43,115 nucleotides of DNA from Rhodothermaceae bacterium (GTDB taxonomy: Bacteria > Bacteroidota > Rhodothermia > Rhodothermales > JAHQVL01). Of this stretch, positions 5,960 through 14,980 are shown one piece after another. Position 1 is the first letter of the stretch; each line of letters starts with the position of its first letter. The stretch spans positions 1 through 43,115 of the forward strand of contig JAHQVL010000092.1 of NCBI GenBank assembly GCA_019634345.1, given 5' to 3'. The notes beneath the pieces were generated by a model. The model had not been told where the DNA came from. It ran no database searches and worked only from the letters and a program-made list of their open reading frames with translations. A program made the position numbers and the translations under genes.

Positions 5960-7884
5960 ACTTCAAGCTGCGCCTTAACTTGAAGGGCCTGGGGGTGGTT
6001 GGGGTTTAGGGTTAGGATTTTATCTATTGTTTCCATGGCATCTTGAGAGCGGCCGGCCATTATGTAGGCGCCGCTGAGTGCGAAGAGGGCTTGTTGGTTT
6101 GATGCATCCATTGAGATCGACTTTTCCAGGGCTTCGAGCGCATCATACGGTTTCTTTTGGGCTAATAACACGCTTCCTTTCATGGCAAGGCCAATTGCGG
6201 ATTCCTCTCGCTCGTTGCCGGCTTCAATGTAATTCAAGGCCTCCTCACTCCGGCCCTGGCGAATTAATATCTGGGCTGTGGCTAGATACGGATCTGCAAC
6301 AAAAGGAAACTCCTGAATCACGGCAAGGGAGGTCCGGAGTGCCTCGTGAAACTGCCCATTCGCTTCGTAATAGTTCCGCAACTCCCCCATGGCCTTATAC
6401 CATCCGAGTTCGCTTCGGTATAGGGCAAAAGCAATCCGCTCTTCTTCCGACTCCGGTACCACCTCAACCGCTTCTCCTACCGTCCCATACGGTTTAAAGG
6501 GCCAGCTATTCATAAGCTGTCGAACGCGGTATTGGCCCACAAGAGAGTCTACCCTTGTCAACAACACTTCATTTCTAGCATGCTCAGCAGGAATTATGTA
6601 GTTCCACTCCCCGATGAAGCCGTTCTCATTTAATGACTGGTAAAAAGCATCTGCAATCGCGAAATAGCCTTCAACATTTGGGTGCAGATGCTCCAGCATG
6701 AGTTCTGAACCTATAATACCGTGTCCGTTTTTGTCTCGAAGCGCTTGTTGTGCATCTACAACAACTGCGTCATAGTTGACCGCAAGCTCACGAATAACAT
6801 CGTTTATTTCCTCCGGCGCCCTAAATCGCAGTTGATCCCGATCCTTCGCCATCGTGAAGGCCTCTCGGGCCTCGCTGAACTGCCCCGACTCATACAAGAG
6901 TTGCCCTTTTGCATAAAAAGCAGCAGCAGCAATAGAATCGACTGCGATGGCCTGTTCAATATGCTCAAGCGCGTTTAGCGTGTCGCCTCGGACAAGAGAT
7001 GCAACGGCATTCTTAATCCCCTCCTCCAGAGCTTCGTTCTTATTTGAATCAGAAGGTTTAGAAATAAACGGAGCTTGATCTTTCTCATTACTGGCAAGCG
7101 TGCTTATCAAGACAGGAATCTCGGCCTCCTGGTACGCTTTGAGTATAGCCCCCATATTCTTCTCGAATTGCGCTATCCCCATGTCATATAAAGGAGAATG
7201 CAAGGGGATTTCCTGTTCTTCTACGAGGCGGCTCATTAGCGTTGTCCCAGCAGCGGCAGGCGACTCCCTTGCAACGACCAGTTCGGCCCCCTTCATGAGC
7301 ATTCTCTGCAAGGCCTGTACAACCCGAAAATCCTGAAGCTTCAGATACAGATTCACCACTCCCACAAACTGCCCCAGAGATTCAGCCGACCCCACTCCGA
7401 GTGATCCGTAGTATTCGTTGTGGCCAGCATAAATCAAGATCAAATCGGGATCTTGTTCAATAATTTCATCGACGAGATCCCGCAACGTGTACGAGTTCAC
7501 GGCTGCCATCGCCGTATTAATGACCTCGATGTTTTTCCCTGGAAACGTCTGCAAAAGCCGTTGCTCCAGCATTCTTGAGAAACTGCCTCCATAATAGAGG
7601 GGGTATCCAGCAGCACTTGATCCTCCTTGAACAAAGATGCGGAAGGTAACACTGTCCTTTTGCGCCTTGAAGTAGTCTCTCTGGCTACCCGGTACATTGT
7701 CCTGGCTTTTGAAGTACCTCCTGGCAACCTCGGGATTTTGATACAAATAGTCCGCTTCAGCAGGGACTTGAATAAAGAGGGGATAGTCTTCCCCAAACCC
7801 AAACAAACGCAACCCACCCTCCAGTAACACAAAGAAGAGTACCGGTACAAGTAGGGCAAGGCTATTCAGGAAAAGTTTTTTCAT
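5950..7884 (-). CDS. Membrane-anchored SGNH/GDSL-type hydrolase with TPR repeats
   Basis: A 644-residue protein. An N-terminal hydrophobic helix (about 7-25) is followed by an SGNH hydrolase-like domain: block I FVQGGSSAAGYP (Ser89/Ser90 region), block II INTAMAAVNSYT, block III YAGHNEYYG (Asn156), and block V EHLHPNVEGY. The usual Asp of the block V DxxH motif is Glu398, with His401 kept. TPR-like helices occur inside the hydrolase region (about 320-350) and as a set at the C-terminus (about 540-640). Such proteins are esterase or acyl-hydrolase candidates in the envelope; the substrate is unknown. It converges on the protease gene. Confidence 0.8.
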   Translation of the reverse strand: MKKLFLNSLALLVPVLFFVLLEGGLRLFGFGEDYPLFIQVPAEADYLYQNPEVARRYFKSQDNVPGSQRDYFKAQKDSVTFRIFVQGGSSAAGYPLYYGGSFSRMLEQRLLQTFPGKNIEVINTAMAAVNSYTLRDLVDEIIEQDPDLILIYAGHNEYYGSLGVGSAESLGQFVGVVNLYLKLQDFRVVQALQRMLMKGAELVVARESPAAAGTTLMSRLVEEQEIPLHSPLYDMGIAQFEKNMGAILKAYQEAEIPVLISTLASNEKDQAPFISKPSDSNKNEALEEGIKNAVASLVRGDTLNALEHIEQAIAVDSIAAAAFYAKGQLLYESGQFSEAREAFTMAKDRDQLRFRAPEEINDVIRELAVNYDAVVVDAQQALRDKNGHGIIGSELMLEHLHPNVEGYFAIADAFYQSLNENGFIGEWNYIIPAEHARNEVLLTRVDSLVGQYRVRQLMNSWPFKPYGTVGEAVEVVPESEEERIAFALYRSELGWYKAMGELRNYYEANGQFHEALRTSLAVIQEFPFVADPYLATAQILIRQGRSEEALNYIEAGNEREESAIGLAMKGSVLLAQKKPYDALEALEKSISMDASNQQALFALSGAYIMAGRSQDAMETIDKILTLNPNHPQALQVKAQLEVNR

Positions 7885-8014
7885 TTTTTGAGTTTGGGGC
7901 TAAACTATGCAATTTCCCCGGAATCCGTCTAAATTCGTAAAAGAAACGAAGATTAAGTGGGATAGTTTATAGATAACTCCTTTTTTAATTCATTCGTGTG
8001 ATTTACACAAGTAC

Positions 8015-9064
8015 ATGGCCCCTAGCCCAGTAAGACCTTTTTCCTCACTTCTTTTCGTAAGCCTGCTGTTCACCATATCGGGTTGCCTACCTTTCTCGTG
8101 TCAACGTAGCCAGCCCCGCGCGCTGTTTCCCGCAGACTCTCTCTCCAGGCAGTATGCAGAAAGTACTTCGATTGATACGCTCATAACGGTGTGGGAAACG
8201 GTGGGTGGGAGCGATATAGAACTGGTCTATCCACGCACAGTTCGGTTCGATTCGTTAGGTAATATCTTTGCTAGCGACGCACAAAACAATGAGATTTATA
8301 AGTTTCTACGGGAAGATGGTGTGATAGACCGTGTTTACACATCAATTTCCTACGAAACACCGTATTTAGTGGGTATCCGAGAAGATACTATTTTAGTATT
8401 TAACCCCGCCCTAAGGCGGATTGACTATACGGTAGATGATGAAACCCAATTATACGTGCAGCTCCCCAGTGATGAGTCGGGCCCGGAACGGCTTCAGTAT
8501 GTCCTTGCTACTGAAGATGACATTTATTACAAAGTGATCGAAAAAGACTTCCCGGGATACATCGCCAAAGTGGACCGAGACGGGAATATAGAAGAAAAAA
8601 CAGAGATTCCAACACCGTACTGGAGATTTGCAGGGGCGCTACGGATGTGGAACAATGAGTTACTGAGCCTTAGCGCATATCGGCCATTCATTGATTTTAT
8701 AGGCGAATCCAATACCCTGGATTCATTGGCGCTCTTTGGTTTTGATTCCCCGATGCTCGCCAGGAGCCGCGCGTTTGTACTCGGTAACACGCGCCAGCCC
8801 CCGCTGCTCTATTCCTCTGCAGCTACCTTAAACGACTATTTATTCGTGCTTAACTTGCGTCCAGGGTGGTTGCGGATCGATGTATTTGACACTGAAGGGA
8901 GGTTAAAACACAGGCTGGTTCAGCAAGAACCTGGCTTCAACAAAGAGTTCTATCCGATCGATATCGATGCACGCATATCCGACGAAGGCGGAATCGAACT
9001 CATTGTCGCTTATATAAAGCCAGAGCCTAAACTATCCCTTTATTCCTGGATGCCAGAATCATAG
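8015..9064 (+). CDS. Beta-propeller-like lipoprotein
   Basis: A 349-residue secreted lipoprotein with lipobox ISGC (Cys24). The body is made of short beta-strand repeats with motifs such as VRFDSLGNIFASDA, AKVDRDGNIEEK and IDVFDTEGRLKH, as in the 6-bladed beta-propeller lipoproteins common in Bacteroidota. I see no catalytic motif. It is divergent from the SGNH/TPR gene (130-bp gap) and 99 bp ahead of the AAA+ gene. The function is unknown; binding or scaffolding at the cell surface is plausible. Confidence 0.75.
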   Translation: MAPSPVRPFSSLLFVSLLFTISGCLPFSCQRSQPRALFPADSLSRQYAESTSIDTLITVWETVGGSDIELVYPRTVRFDSLGNIFASDAQNNEIYKFLREDGVIDRVYTSISYETPYLVGIREDTILVFNPALRRIDYTVDDETQLYVQLPSDESGPERLQYVLATEDDIYYKVIEKDFPGYIAKVDRDGNIEEKTEIPTPYWRFAGALRMWNNELLSLSAYRPFIDFIGESNTLDSLALFGFDSPMLARSRAFVLGNTRQPPLLYSSAATLNDYLFVLNLRPGWLRIDVFDTEGRLKHRLVQQEPGFNKEFYPIDIDARISDEGGIELIVAYIKPEPKLSLYSWMPES

Positions 9065-9163
9065 GCACACTATACGCACTGGTGCGTACACTTCTTTCGG
9101 GAACTGGTGTCGCATGGTCGCGTGCTACCCATCATCTACTTACCGTCTAATTCAAGCGCATTT

Positions 9164-10690
9164 ATGCCTAGCATTCTTAATAAAGAAGTACAAACACTGG
9201 GGCAGCTTAAAGAGTCAGGATATACGCCTCGGACCATTAAAGACGAGTTGCGCAGCAATTTAGTCGCTAAACTCAGTGCAGGGGATAAGATTTTTGATGG
9301 GATTATTGGGTTCGACAACACGGTTATCCCGCAGGTACAAAACGCCATTTTGGGCCGGCACGATCTTATTCTACTTGGTTTGAGAGGGCAGGCCAAGAGC
9401 CGCATGATTCGGATGCTTCCCCGTCTTTTGGACGAATATGTACCAATCATAGCTGGCAGTGAAATCAACGACGACCCCCTCATTCCAATCTCAAAGTTCG
9501 CTCGTGACCTCATCAAAAAGCACGGTGATGATACTCCGATTGAATGGTTGCATAGAGATCAACGCTATGGAGAAAAACTGGCCACTCCTGATACAACCAT
9601 TGCTGACTTGATAGGAGATATAGACCCTATCAAAGCCGCAAATTTGCGTTTAACGTATGCTGATGAGGAGGTTATCCATTTCGGAATTATCCCTCGCAGC
9701 AATCGCTGTATCTTTGCGATCAATGAACTCCCTGATTTACAACCGCGGATTCAAGTAGGTCTCTTAAACATCATGGAGGAGCAGGACATCCAGATTCGTG
9801 GATTTAACATCCGATTTCCACTGGATATCATGATGATTTTCTCTGCTAACCCAGAGGACTATACCAACCGTGGTAATATCATCACTCCCCTCAAGGACCG
9901 CATCGACAGCCAGATCATCACGCACTACCCCAAGACCATCGATATTGGTATCGAGATCACAAAGCAGGAAGCGTGGGAAGAACGGGACGAGAAGCTGGTT
10001 AAAGTTAATATTCCACACTACTTCCGAGAGATCATCGAACAAATTGCTTTTGAAGCAAGGGAGAGTGAGTATGTGGATCAGAAATCAGGGGTTTCTGTTC
10101 GCATGACGCGTGCTGCCATTGAGGATCTCATCTCGGCGGCTGAGCAAAGAGCATTGGTACATGGAGAAAAAGAAACAACGGCTCGTATTAGCGACTTGTT
10201 GTTTGTTGAGCCGGCAATCACGGGTAAAGTAGAGCTTGTGTATGAGGGGGAGCAGGAAGGTGCTCAGAATGTTGCCCGGTTGCTCATCGGTAAGGCTACA
10301 AAAACGATCTTTACCCACTACTTCCCTGATCCTGCCGATAAAAAGGAAGGACGTTCTCCATATCAAACAATCATCAGTTGGTTCTCCCAGGGCAATCACG
10401 TTAACTTGAAAAACGCGATGTCCCAAAAAGAATACGAGAAAGCACTCAACCAGGTTAAAGGACTGAAAGAGTTAGTTACCAAATACTCAAAGCCTGAATC
10501 TCCCAAGCATTTAATCTCTGCCATGGAGTTCATCCTGGAAGCTTTACATCAACACTCCCTGATCGGAAAGGACATCTTAGACACGGATACGAAGTACAGT
10601 GACATGATGGGATCCATGCTTTCTTCTATTGGCCCCATTGACGGCGACGAGGACTTCGACGACGATGATTTTTATGGAAATTACCGGTAA
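9164..10690 (+). CDS. MoxR / magnesium-chelatase-like AAA+ ATPase
   Basis: A 508-residue cytoplasmic ATPase. Walker A is GLRGQAKS (72-79), Walker B RCIFAINE (ending at 188), sensor 1 is Asn229 in MIFSANPEDY, and a sensor 2 arginine is in SVRMTRAAIEDL. The C-terminus is acidic (GDEDFDDDDF). This resembles the ATPases of Bacteroidota annotated as magnesium chelatase or sigma-54-interacting, which normally work with a von Willebrand A (vWA) domain protein to remodel or load metal into a target. No vWA gene is next to it. I start at ATG 9164 (MPSILN), because the 19 codons upstream look non-coding. The stop is inside the palindrome at 10680-10691. Confidence 0.85.
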   Translation: MPSILNKEVQTLGQLKESGYTPRTIKDELRSNLVAKLSAGDKIFDGIIGFDNTVIPQVQNAILGRHDLILLGLRGQAKSRMIRMLPRLLDEYVPIIAGSEINDDPLIPISKFARDLIKKHGDDTPIEWLHRDQRYGEKLATPDTTIADLIGDIDPIKAANLRLTYADEEVIHFGIIPRSNRCIFAINELPDLQPRIQVGLLNIMEEQDIQIRGFNIRFPLDIMMIFSANPEDYTNRGNIITPLKDRIDSQIITHYPKTIDIGIEITKQEAWEERDEKLVKVNIPHYFREIIEQIAFEARESEYVDQKSGVSVRMTRAAIEDLISAAEQRALVHGEKETTARISDLLFVEPAITGKVELVYEGEQEGAQNVARLLIGKATKTIFTHYFPDPADKKEGRSPYQTIISWFSQGNHVNLKNAMSQKEYEKALNQVKGLKELVTKYSKPESPKHLISAMEFILEALHQHSLIGKDILDTDTKYSDMMGSMLSSIGPIDGDEDFDDDDFYGNYR

Positions 10691-10780
10691 TAACCGGTTT
10701 TGTGTTTCGAGTTTGTTTCGTGTTTATAGCTAATCAACTTGAAACAAACCCGAAACACGAAACTCGGAACTCGAAACATA
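10680..10780. repeat. Stop-codon palindromes plus word-type inverted repeat
   Basis: ATTACCGGTAAT (10680-10691) is a perfect palindrome containing the TAA stop of the AAA+ gene, followed at once by the palindrome AACCGGTT. Then comes a left arm of GTGTTTCGAG/GTTTCGTG words (10701-10725) and a right arm of GAAACAAACCCG/GAAACACGAAAC/CTCGAAAC words (10741-10779). The arms are reverse complementary with slippage. The right arm ends ten bases before the acetyltransferase start and creates a false 17-codon extension of it. Confidence 0.8.
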
Positions 10781-10789
10781 GATAATTCC

Positions 10790-11290
10790 ATGCCCTTCTC
10801 CATACGTGATGCTACTCCGGACGATGCGCTGGCGATGGTTGGTCTCATACGTGAATTGGCTGATTATGAGCAATTACTTCATGAGGCAAATCCGAACGTT
10901 GAGCAGCTCCAGAAACATTTATCGGCTGAAACGAACCCAAGGTGTGAAGCGCTTGTAGCTCTTGACGATGATACAGGTCAAATTGTGGGCATGGCGCTTT
11001 ATTTTCATAATTATTCAACTTTTTTGACGCAGTGGGGCCTCTTTTTAGAAGACTTGTTTGTGAAGCCCTCTTACCGCGGTAAGGGAATAGGCTTCGCCCT
11101 TCTTAAACGACTCGCTGCTATTGCCCTCGAACGAGATTGTCAACGACTTGATTGGAATGTGCTGGACTGGAATGAGCTAGCCCTTTCTTTTTATGAGAAA
11201 ATTGGCGCGAAGCAACTTTCCGATTGGAGAACCATGCGGCTCACAGGAGATGCGTTGAACAATCTGGGTACAAAGGGAAAAACAGACTAG
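10790..11290 (+). CDS. GNAT acetyltransferase, diamine/thialysine N-acetyltransferase type
   Basis: A 166-residue single-domain GNAT enzyme. The acetyl-CoA loop is KPSYRGKGIGFALL, preceded by LEDLFV, and the C-terminal part has DWNELALSFYEKIGA. The central FHNYSTFL segment and LDWNVLDWN are typical of the spermidine/spermine (SSAT) and thialysine acetyltransferases, so a small amine is the likely substrate. Start ATG 10790 (MPFSIRDATPDD) is chosen because the longer frame runs into the repeat. It is seven bases ahead of the glycosyltransferase gene and probably cotranscribed with it. Confidence 0.88.
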   Translation: MPFSIRDATPDDALAMVGLIRELADYEQLLHEANPNVEQLQKHLSAETNPRCEALVALDDDTGQIVGMALYFHNYSTFLTQWGLFLEDLFVKPSYRGKGIGFALLKRLAAIALERDCQRLDWNVLDWNELALSFYEKIGAKQLSDWRTMRLTGDALNNLGTKGKTD

Positions 11291-11297
11291 CTTAACT

Positions 11298-12032
11298 ATG
11301 CGCGTACTAGTAATCATACCTGCTTTTAATGAAGCCCGGTCGATCGGATTGGTTGTCAATGACCTTCCCCGAGACTTAATTGAGGAAGTTGTCGTAGTCA
11401 ATAACGCGTCCACAGACGAAACTGAGGAAAATGCGAAAAAAGCAGGGGCTACCGTTGTACGAGAAGATCGGCAAGGATACGGCTGGGCCTGCTTAAAAGG
11501 CATGGAATACGCCCGCACCAAAGAGCCTGATGTCATCGTCTTTCTGGACGGCGACTATAGTGACCATCCTGAGGAAATCGCAGACCTTCTGGAGCCTATC
11601 AAACGCAACGAAGTCGACTTTGTGATTGGCTCTCGCATGACCGGCAAGAAAGAACCCGGAGCCATGTTGCCTCAAGCATTACTCGGGAATCGGCTGGCGT
11701 GCTGGTTGATGTGGTTGTTTTGGAGAGGACATTTCACAGACCTTGGCCCATTCAGAGCCATCCGGTATAAGCACTTGATGGCCCTTGGCATGGAAGACAA
11801 AACCTATGGATGGACCATTGAAATGCAGATTAAGGTGTTAAAAGCCGGCTATCGCTACACTGAAGTCCCTGTATCTTACCGAAAGCGAGTTGGCGTGTCG
11901 AAAATTACAGGTACGATCTCAGGCACGTTAAAAGCCTCGTACAAAATCCTGTGGACCATCGCCAAATATGCATTCTCTGCACCTAAACTAGATGCCCTCG
12001 AAGTGAGAAAAAAGGTCCCTACTGCTCGTTGA
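11298..12032 (+). CDS. Family 2 glycosyltransferase, dolichyl-phosphate sugar synthase-like
   Basis: A 244-residue GT-A fold enzyme. It begins VLVIIPAFNEARSIG, has the metal-binding DxD as FLDGDYSD (Asp84/Asp86), and the acceptor region VPVSYRKRVGVSKITGT seen in polyprenyl-phosphate mannose/glucose synthases. It has no C-terminal membrane pair, so it is the short soluble or peripheral type. The likely role is sugar transfer from a nucleotide sugar to a lipid phosphate carrier at the inner membrane. It starts seven bases after the acetyltransferase. Confidence 0.87.
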   Translation: MRVLVIIPAFNEARSIGLVVNDLPRDLIEEVVVVNNASTDETEENAKKAGATVVREDRQGYGWACLKGMEYARTKEPDVIVFLDGDYSDHPEEIADLLEPIKRNEVDFVIGSRMTGKKEPGAMLPQALLGNRLACWLMWLFWRGHFTDLGPFRAIRYKHLMALGMEDKTYGWTIEMQIKVLKAGYRYTEVPVSYRKRVGVSKITGTISGTLKASYKILWTIAKYAFSAPKLDALEVRKKVPTAR

Positions 12033-12103
12033 ACATTTCGGTTAAGCTGCCGTTTGTAGGACGTATAAAATCCACTTCCCAACAATGTAAATAGATTCAA
12101 CCC

Positions 12104-13027
12104 ATGCAACATGACATCTGGTTTAATGGAAAATTAGTTCCGTATGAGGATGCAAAGATCCACGTATTGTCCCATGTAGTACATTACGGTTCGTCTGTTT
12201 TTGAAGGAATTCGCTGCTACGAAACCAAAAAGGGATCTGGTGTATTCCGGTTACGTGAGCACGTTCGCAGGTTATTCGACTCTGCAAAGATTTACAGAAT
12301 GGAGATTCCTTACTCAATAGAAGAAATTGAGCAGGCAATCCTTTCGACTATTTCTCAGAGCGGGCTCAAATCCTGCTACATTCGCCCCCTCGCATTCCGC
12401 GGCATGGGCGGCCTCGGTGTTAATCCCCTTCCTAATGATGTTGATACTGTTATCGCCGTGTGGAACTGGGGCGCGTACCTGGGCGACGGTGCCCTCGAGC
12501 AAGGTGTTGATGTAGAAGTCGCTTCCTGGAACCGTATGGCTCCTAATACCTTCCCTTCACTGGCTAAAGCAGGGGGTAATTACCTGAATGCTGCGCTAGT
12601 AAAAATGGATGCCATTCTTAAAGGGTACAACGAAGGCATCATGCTGAGTTCAAACGGCCTGCTGGCTGAAGGTAGCGGTGAGAACTTGTTTCTCATTCGC
12701 GACGGAGTAATCTACACCGCGCCTACAAGCCTATCGATTCTACCTGGCATCACACGGGACTCTCTTATTACGATCGCGCGTGAGCATGGGTATACCATAG
12801 AAGAACGAGCGATCCAACGCGAAGCCCTATACCTCGCTGATGAACTCTTTTTCACAGGTACTGCCGCAGAAGTAACGCCAATTCGTACTGTTGATAAGCA
12901 CGTCATTGGAGAAGGCAAACGCGGACCAATCACAGAGAAGCTTCAATCTGCATTCTTTGATGTAGTCAAGAATGGCAACGACCCTCACAATTGGTTAACT
13001 GCTGTTCCAGAGGCTGTTTCAGCGTGA
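12104..13027 (+). CDS. ilvE: Branched-chain-amino-acid aminotransferase
   Basis: A 307-residue PLP enzyme of aminotransferase class IV that interconverts Leu/Ile/Val and their 2-oxo acids. Landmarks are the N-terminal [29 protein letters not shown], the PLP lysine in [16 protein letters not shown] (Lys155), and [12 protein letters not shown], with the length usual for bacterial IlvE. D-amino-acid transaminase and ADC lyase share the fold, but the [19 protein letters not shown] and KAGGNY segments favour IlvE. It starts 71 bp after the glycosyltransferase; no other branched-chain gene is nearby. Confidence 0.93.
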   Translation: MQHDIWFNGKLVPYEDAKIHVLSHVVHYGSSVFEGIRCYETKKGSGVFRLREHVRRLFDSAKIYRMEIPYSIEEIEQAILSTISQSGLKSCYIRPLAFRGMGGLGVNPLPNDVDTVIAVWNWGAYLGDGALEQGVDVEVASWNRMAPNTFPSLAKAGGNYLNAALVKMDAILKGYNEGIMLSSNGLLAEGSGENLFLIRDGVIYTAPTSLSILPGITRDSLITIAREHGYTIEERAIQREALYLADELFFTGTAAEVTPIRTVDKHVIGEGKRGPITEKLQSAFFDVVKNGNDPHNWLTAVPEAVSA

Positions 13028-13067
13028 CCCCTCTGTCCACCCCTCTGTCCCTACGGGCCGGAGGGGT
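13027..13067. terminator. 12-bp direct duplication and GC-rich hairpin between convergent genes
   Basis: ACCCCTCTGTCC occurs twice in perfect tandem (13027-13038 and 13039-13050). The second copy begins a hairpin: ACCCCTC (13039-13045) with GAGGGGT (13061-13067), plus an inner CCC/GGG. It separates ilvE from the transporter gene and covers the transporter's last codons. No T-run, so terminator function is likely but not certain. Confidence 0.55.
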
Positions 13068-13809
13068 GATTCGAAGCATGAGCGGCCTTTTCAATCATTT
13101 CTACAGCCGTCTCATGCCCTAAGTACCGGTCCATCAGCCAATGCACGCCGTAGATAACCGGCGTAATGCCTATCGCGATGAGAAACTTGTAGGCATAATT
13201 GAAGAGGGTAACTGCTATAACCGTTTGAAAACTCATTACGCCTGTTGGCAGGAAGGCGATGCTCAGTACGAGGAAGGTATCTAAGAACTGAGAGCCAAAG
13301 GTGGACCCCGTTGCACGCAACCACAGCATCTTCCCGTTGGTCAGGTTCCTCAGCCAGTGGAACAGGGTAATGTCGACCAACTGCCCCACCAGGTACGCGA
13401 TAAGGCTGCCCAAGATAATCCAACCGGTTGCTCCAAATACGGCATTAAATGCTTCGTCTGGGACGGCGGATACAGGATCGGTTTCGACAACCATTGCAAC
13501 TTGTAGAAGCAGAAATTCGAAGATGATCATCACCATCCCGAGCAACGTGACGAACTGAATTCCCTTTTTTCCAAAATACTCGTTCATCAGATCCGTCACG
13601 ATGAACGTAATCGGAAAAGCAATCACACCGGCAGTCATTGTAACCCGTGTAAATTCTTCTCCGAGGATTGTAATTGTAAAGGGCAGCTCAAAGAGGGTGA
13701 ACAACTTGCTAGCCGTAGCTTCAGCAATCACTAATGCAGTGATAAATACCGCGGCACAAATCACATAGAGTTTTTGTGGCCGCGTGAGTATATAGGCTTC
13801 CCTAATCAT
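13051..13809 (-). CDS. Queuosine precursor transporter (YhhQ/VUT family)
   Basis: A 252-residue inner-membrane protein with about six hydrophobic helices, belonging to the family formerly DUF165, which imports queuine-pathway precursors such as preQ0/preQ1 for tRNA wobble modification. Recognisable parts are the N-terminal AEATASKLFTL segment, FIVTDLMNEYFGKK (conserved D-NEYFGK), YLVGQLVDITLFHWLR, and GSQFLDTFLVLSIAF. It lies 68 bp downstream of the PhoR-like kinase on the same strand. I looked for a preQ1 riboswitch in that gap and saw none; it holds GTTTGGGG-type words instead. Confidence 0.9.
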   Translation of the reverse strand: MIREAYILTRPQKLYVICAAVFITALVIAEATASKLFTLFELPFTITILGEEFTRVTMTAGVIAFPITFIVTDLMNEYFGKKGIQFVTLLGMVMIIFEFLLLQVAMVVETDPVSAVPDEAFNAVFGATGWIILGSLIAYLVGQLVDITLFHWLRNLTNGKMLWLRATGSTFGSQFLDTFLVLSIAFLPTGVMSFQTVIAVTLFNYAYKFLIAIGITPVIYGVHWLMDRYLGHETAVEMIEKAAHASNHPSGP

Positions 13810-13877
13810 GTTGTGTTGGTTTGGGGTTTGGAGTTATGCAATACCTAACTCAGCGTACCATGCATGATAAGAAATGA

Positions 13878-14978
13878 TTAGGATACTTTTACGCCGTTTT
13901 TCTTTGCCGGGGAATGGACCGTCGCTAGCGTAAAGCCAAAGGTGGAGCCATGGCCGGGCCGGCTTTCAATAACCATTTTTGAGTCGTGTGCGCTCAGGAT
14001 GTGCTTTACAATGGCTAACCCAAGGCCCGTACCGCCTTGCTCTCTTGAGCGGCTTTTGTCTACCCTAAAGAATCGTTCAGTAAGGCGGGGAATGTATTGA
14101 GGAGGAATCCCAATCCCATTATCTGCTACAGAGATTTTTACGTTACCCGAGGGAAGTAACCGACCAACCACTTCTACTGTCCCGCCTGGATTGCTATACT
14201 TTACCGCGTTTTCAACGAGGTTCACAAGCACCTGGCTAATTCTCGATCGGTCTCCTACAATATCCGGAAGGTCCCGGGCAACCGAATGAGACACATTGAT
14301 ATTCAGGGTCTGTGCGTGATGCTCCAAACCATCAATCACTTCTTCTACACATTTTTCAAGACTGAACGTAGACACACTCATCGCTAACTCTCCCGTCTCT
14401 ATCCTGGAGATATCAACCAAATCATTGGCCAGGTTGCTGAGGCGATTGGTATTTACCAGAATCTTTCGGAGAAACTTCTCATTAACGCGCTCATCCTTTA
14501 AAGCGCCGTCAAGTAAGGTCTCCGTAAACCCTTGTATCGTAAAGATGGGCGTTTTGAGTTCGTGCGAGACATCCCCCAGGAATTCTTTCCGATAGTTCTC
14601 AATTTTCCTCAGTTCCTGAAGCTCCTTTTCCATAGCAAGCCCTGCTTTGTAGACCTGCCAAATGAGCGCATTGAGCTCATCACCCTGAGGTAAGTGCGCT
14701 GCTTCCAGGTTATGAAATTGATGCTTCCTAACATTCTTGAGCGTAGTACGGGCCAAATCTAAGCGCCACGCGAGCACCTTAAAAGAAATGAAATACGTAG
14801 CCAACCCTACAAACGTGGCAAAAGCAACATGAAACCAGAGCGGCAGCGGATAGAATAGAACCTGGGTTAGGACGGTACCACAAACGGTTACGAGACCTAC
14901 CCACAAGGCAAGCTTACCAGAAAGCTTACTGAATTTTCTTCTATTGATGTCAGAATATTCTACTTGCCTATCAGCCAT
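13878..14978 (-). CDS. PhoR-like sensor histidine kinase
   Basis: A 366-residue membrane kinase. Two adjacent membrane helices (about 22-43 and 48-70) have almost no external loop, followed by a linker, the DHp domain with H-box FLGDVSHELKTPIFTI (His139), and a full ATPase domain: N-box NLVENAVKYS, G1 DNGIGIPP, F-box RFFRVDKSRS, G2 GGTGLGLAIVKH. This matches PhoR-type kinases with little sensory domain. It begins two bases after the response-regulator stop, so the two form an operon. The phosphate link is by family likeness only; no pst genes are visible. Confidence 0.92.
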   Translation of the reverse strand: MADRQVEYSDINRRKFSKLSGKLALWVGLVTVCGTVLTQVLFYPLPLWFHVAFATFVGLATYFISFKVLAWRLDLARTTLKNVRKHQFHNLEAAHLPQGDELNALIWQVYKAGLAMEKELQELRKIENYRKEFLGDVSHELKTPIFTIQGFTETLLDGALKDERVNEKFLRKILVNTNRLSNLANDLVDISRIETGELAMSVSTFSLEKCVEEVIDGLEHHAQTLNINVSHSVARDLPDIVGDRSRISQVLVNLVENAVKYSNPGGTVEVVGRLLPSGNVKISVADNGIGIPPQYIPRLTERFFRVDKSRSREQGGTGLGLAIVKHILSAHDSKMVIESRPGHGSTFGFTLATVHSPAKKNGVKVS

Positions 14979-14980
14979 GT

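Noticed and set aside
7985..8014. Another copy of the TGAGTAC-type element ahead of the propeller lipoprotein gene
   Set aside because: AATTCATTCGTGTGATTT followed by ACACAAGTAC looks similar on the minus strand, but the second end is absent and the stem is only four to five pairs.
13810..13877. preQ1 riboswitch ahead of the queuosine-precursor transporter
   Set aside because: The expected compact pseudoknot with A-rich tail is not found; the gap has GTTTGGGG-like words only.
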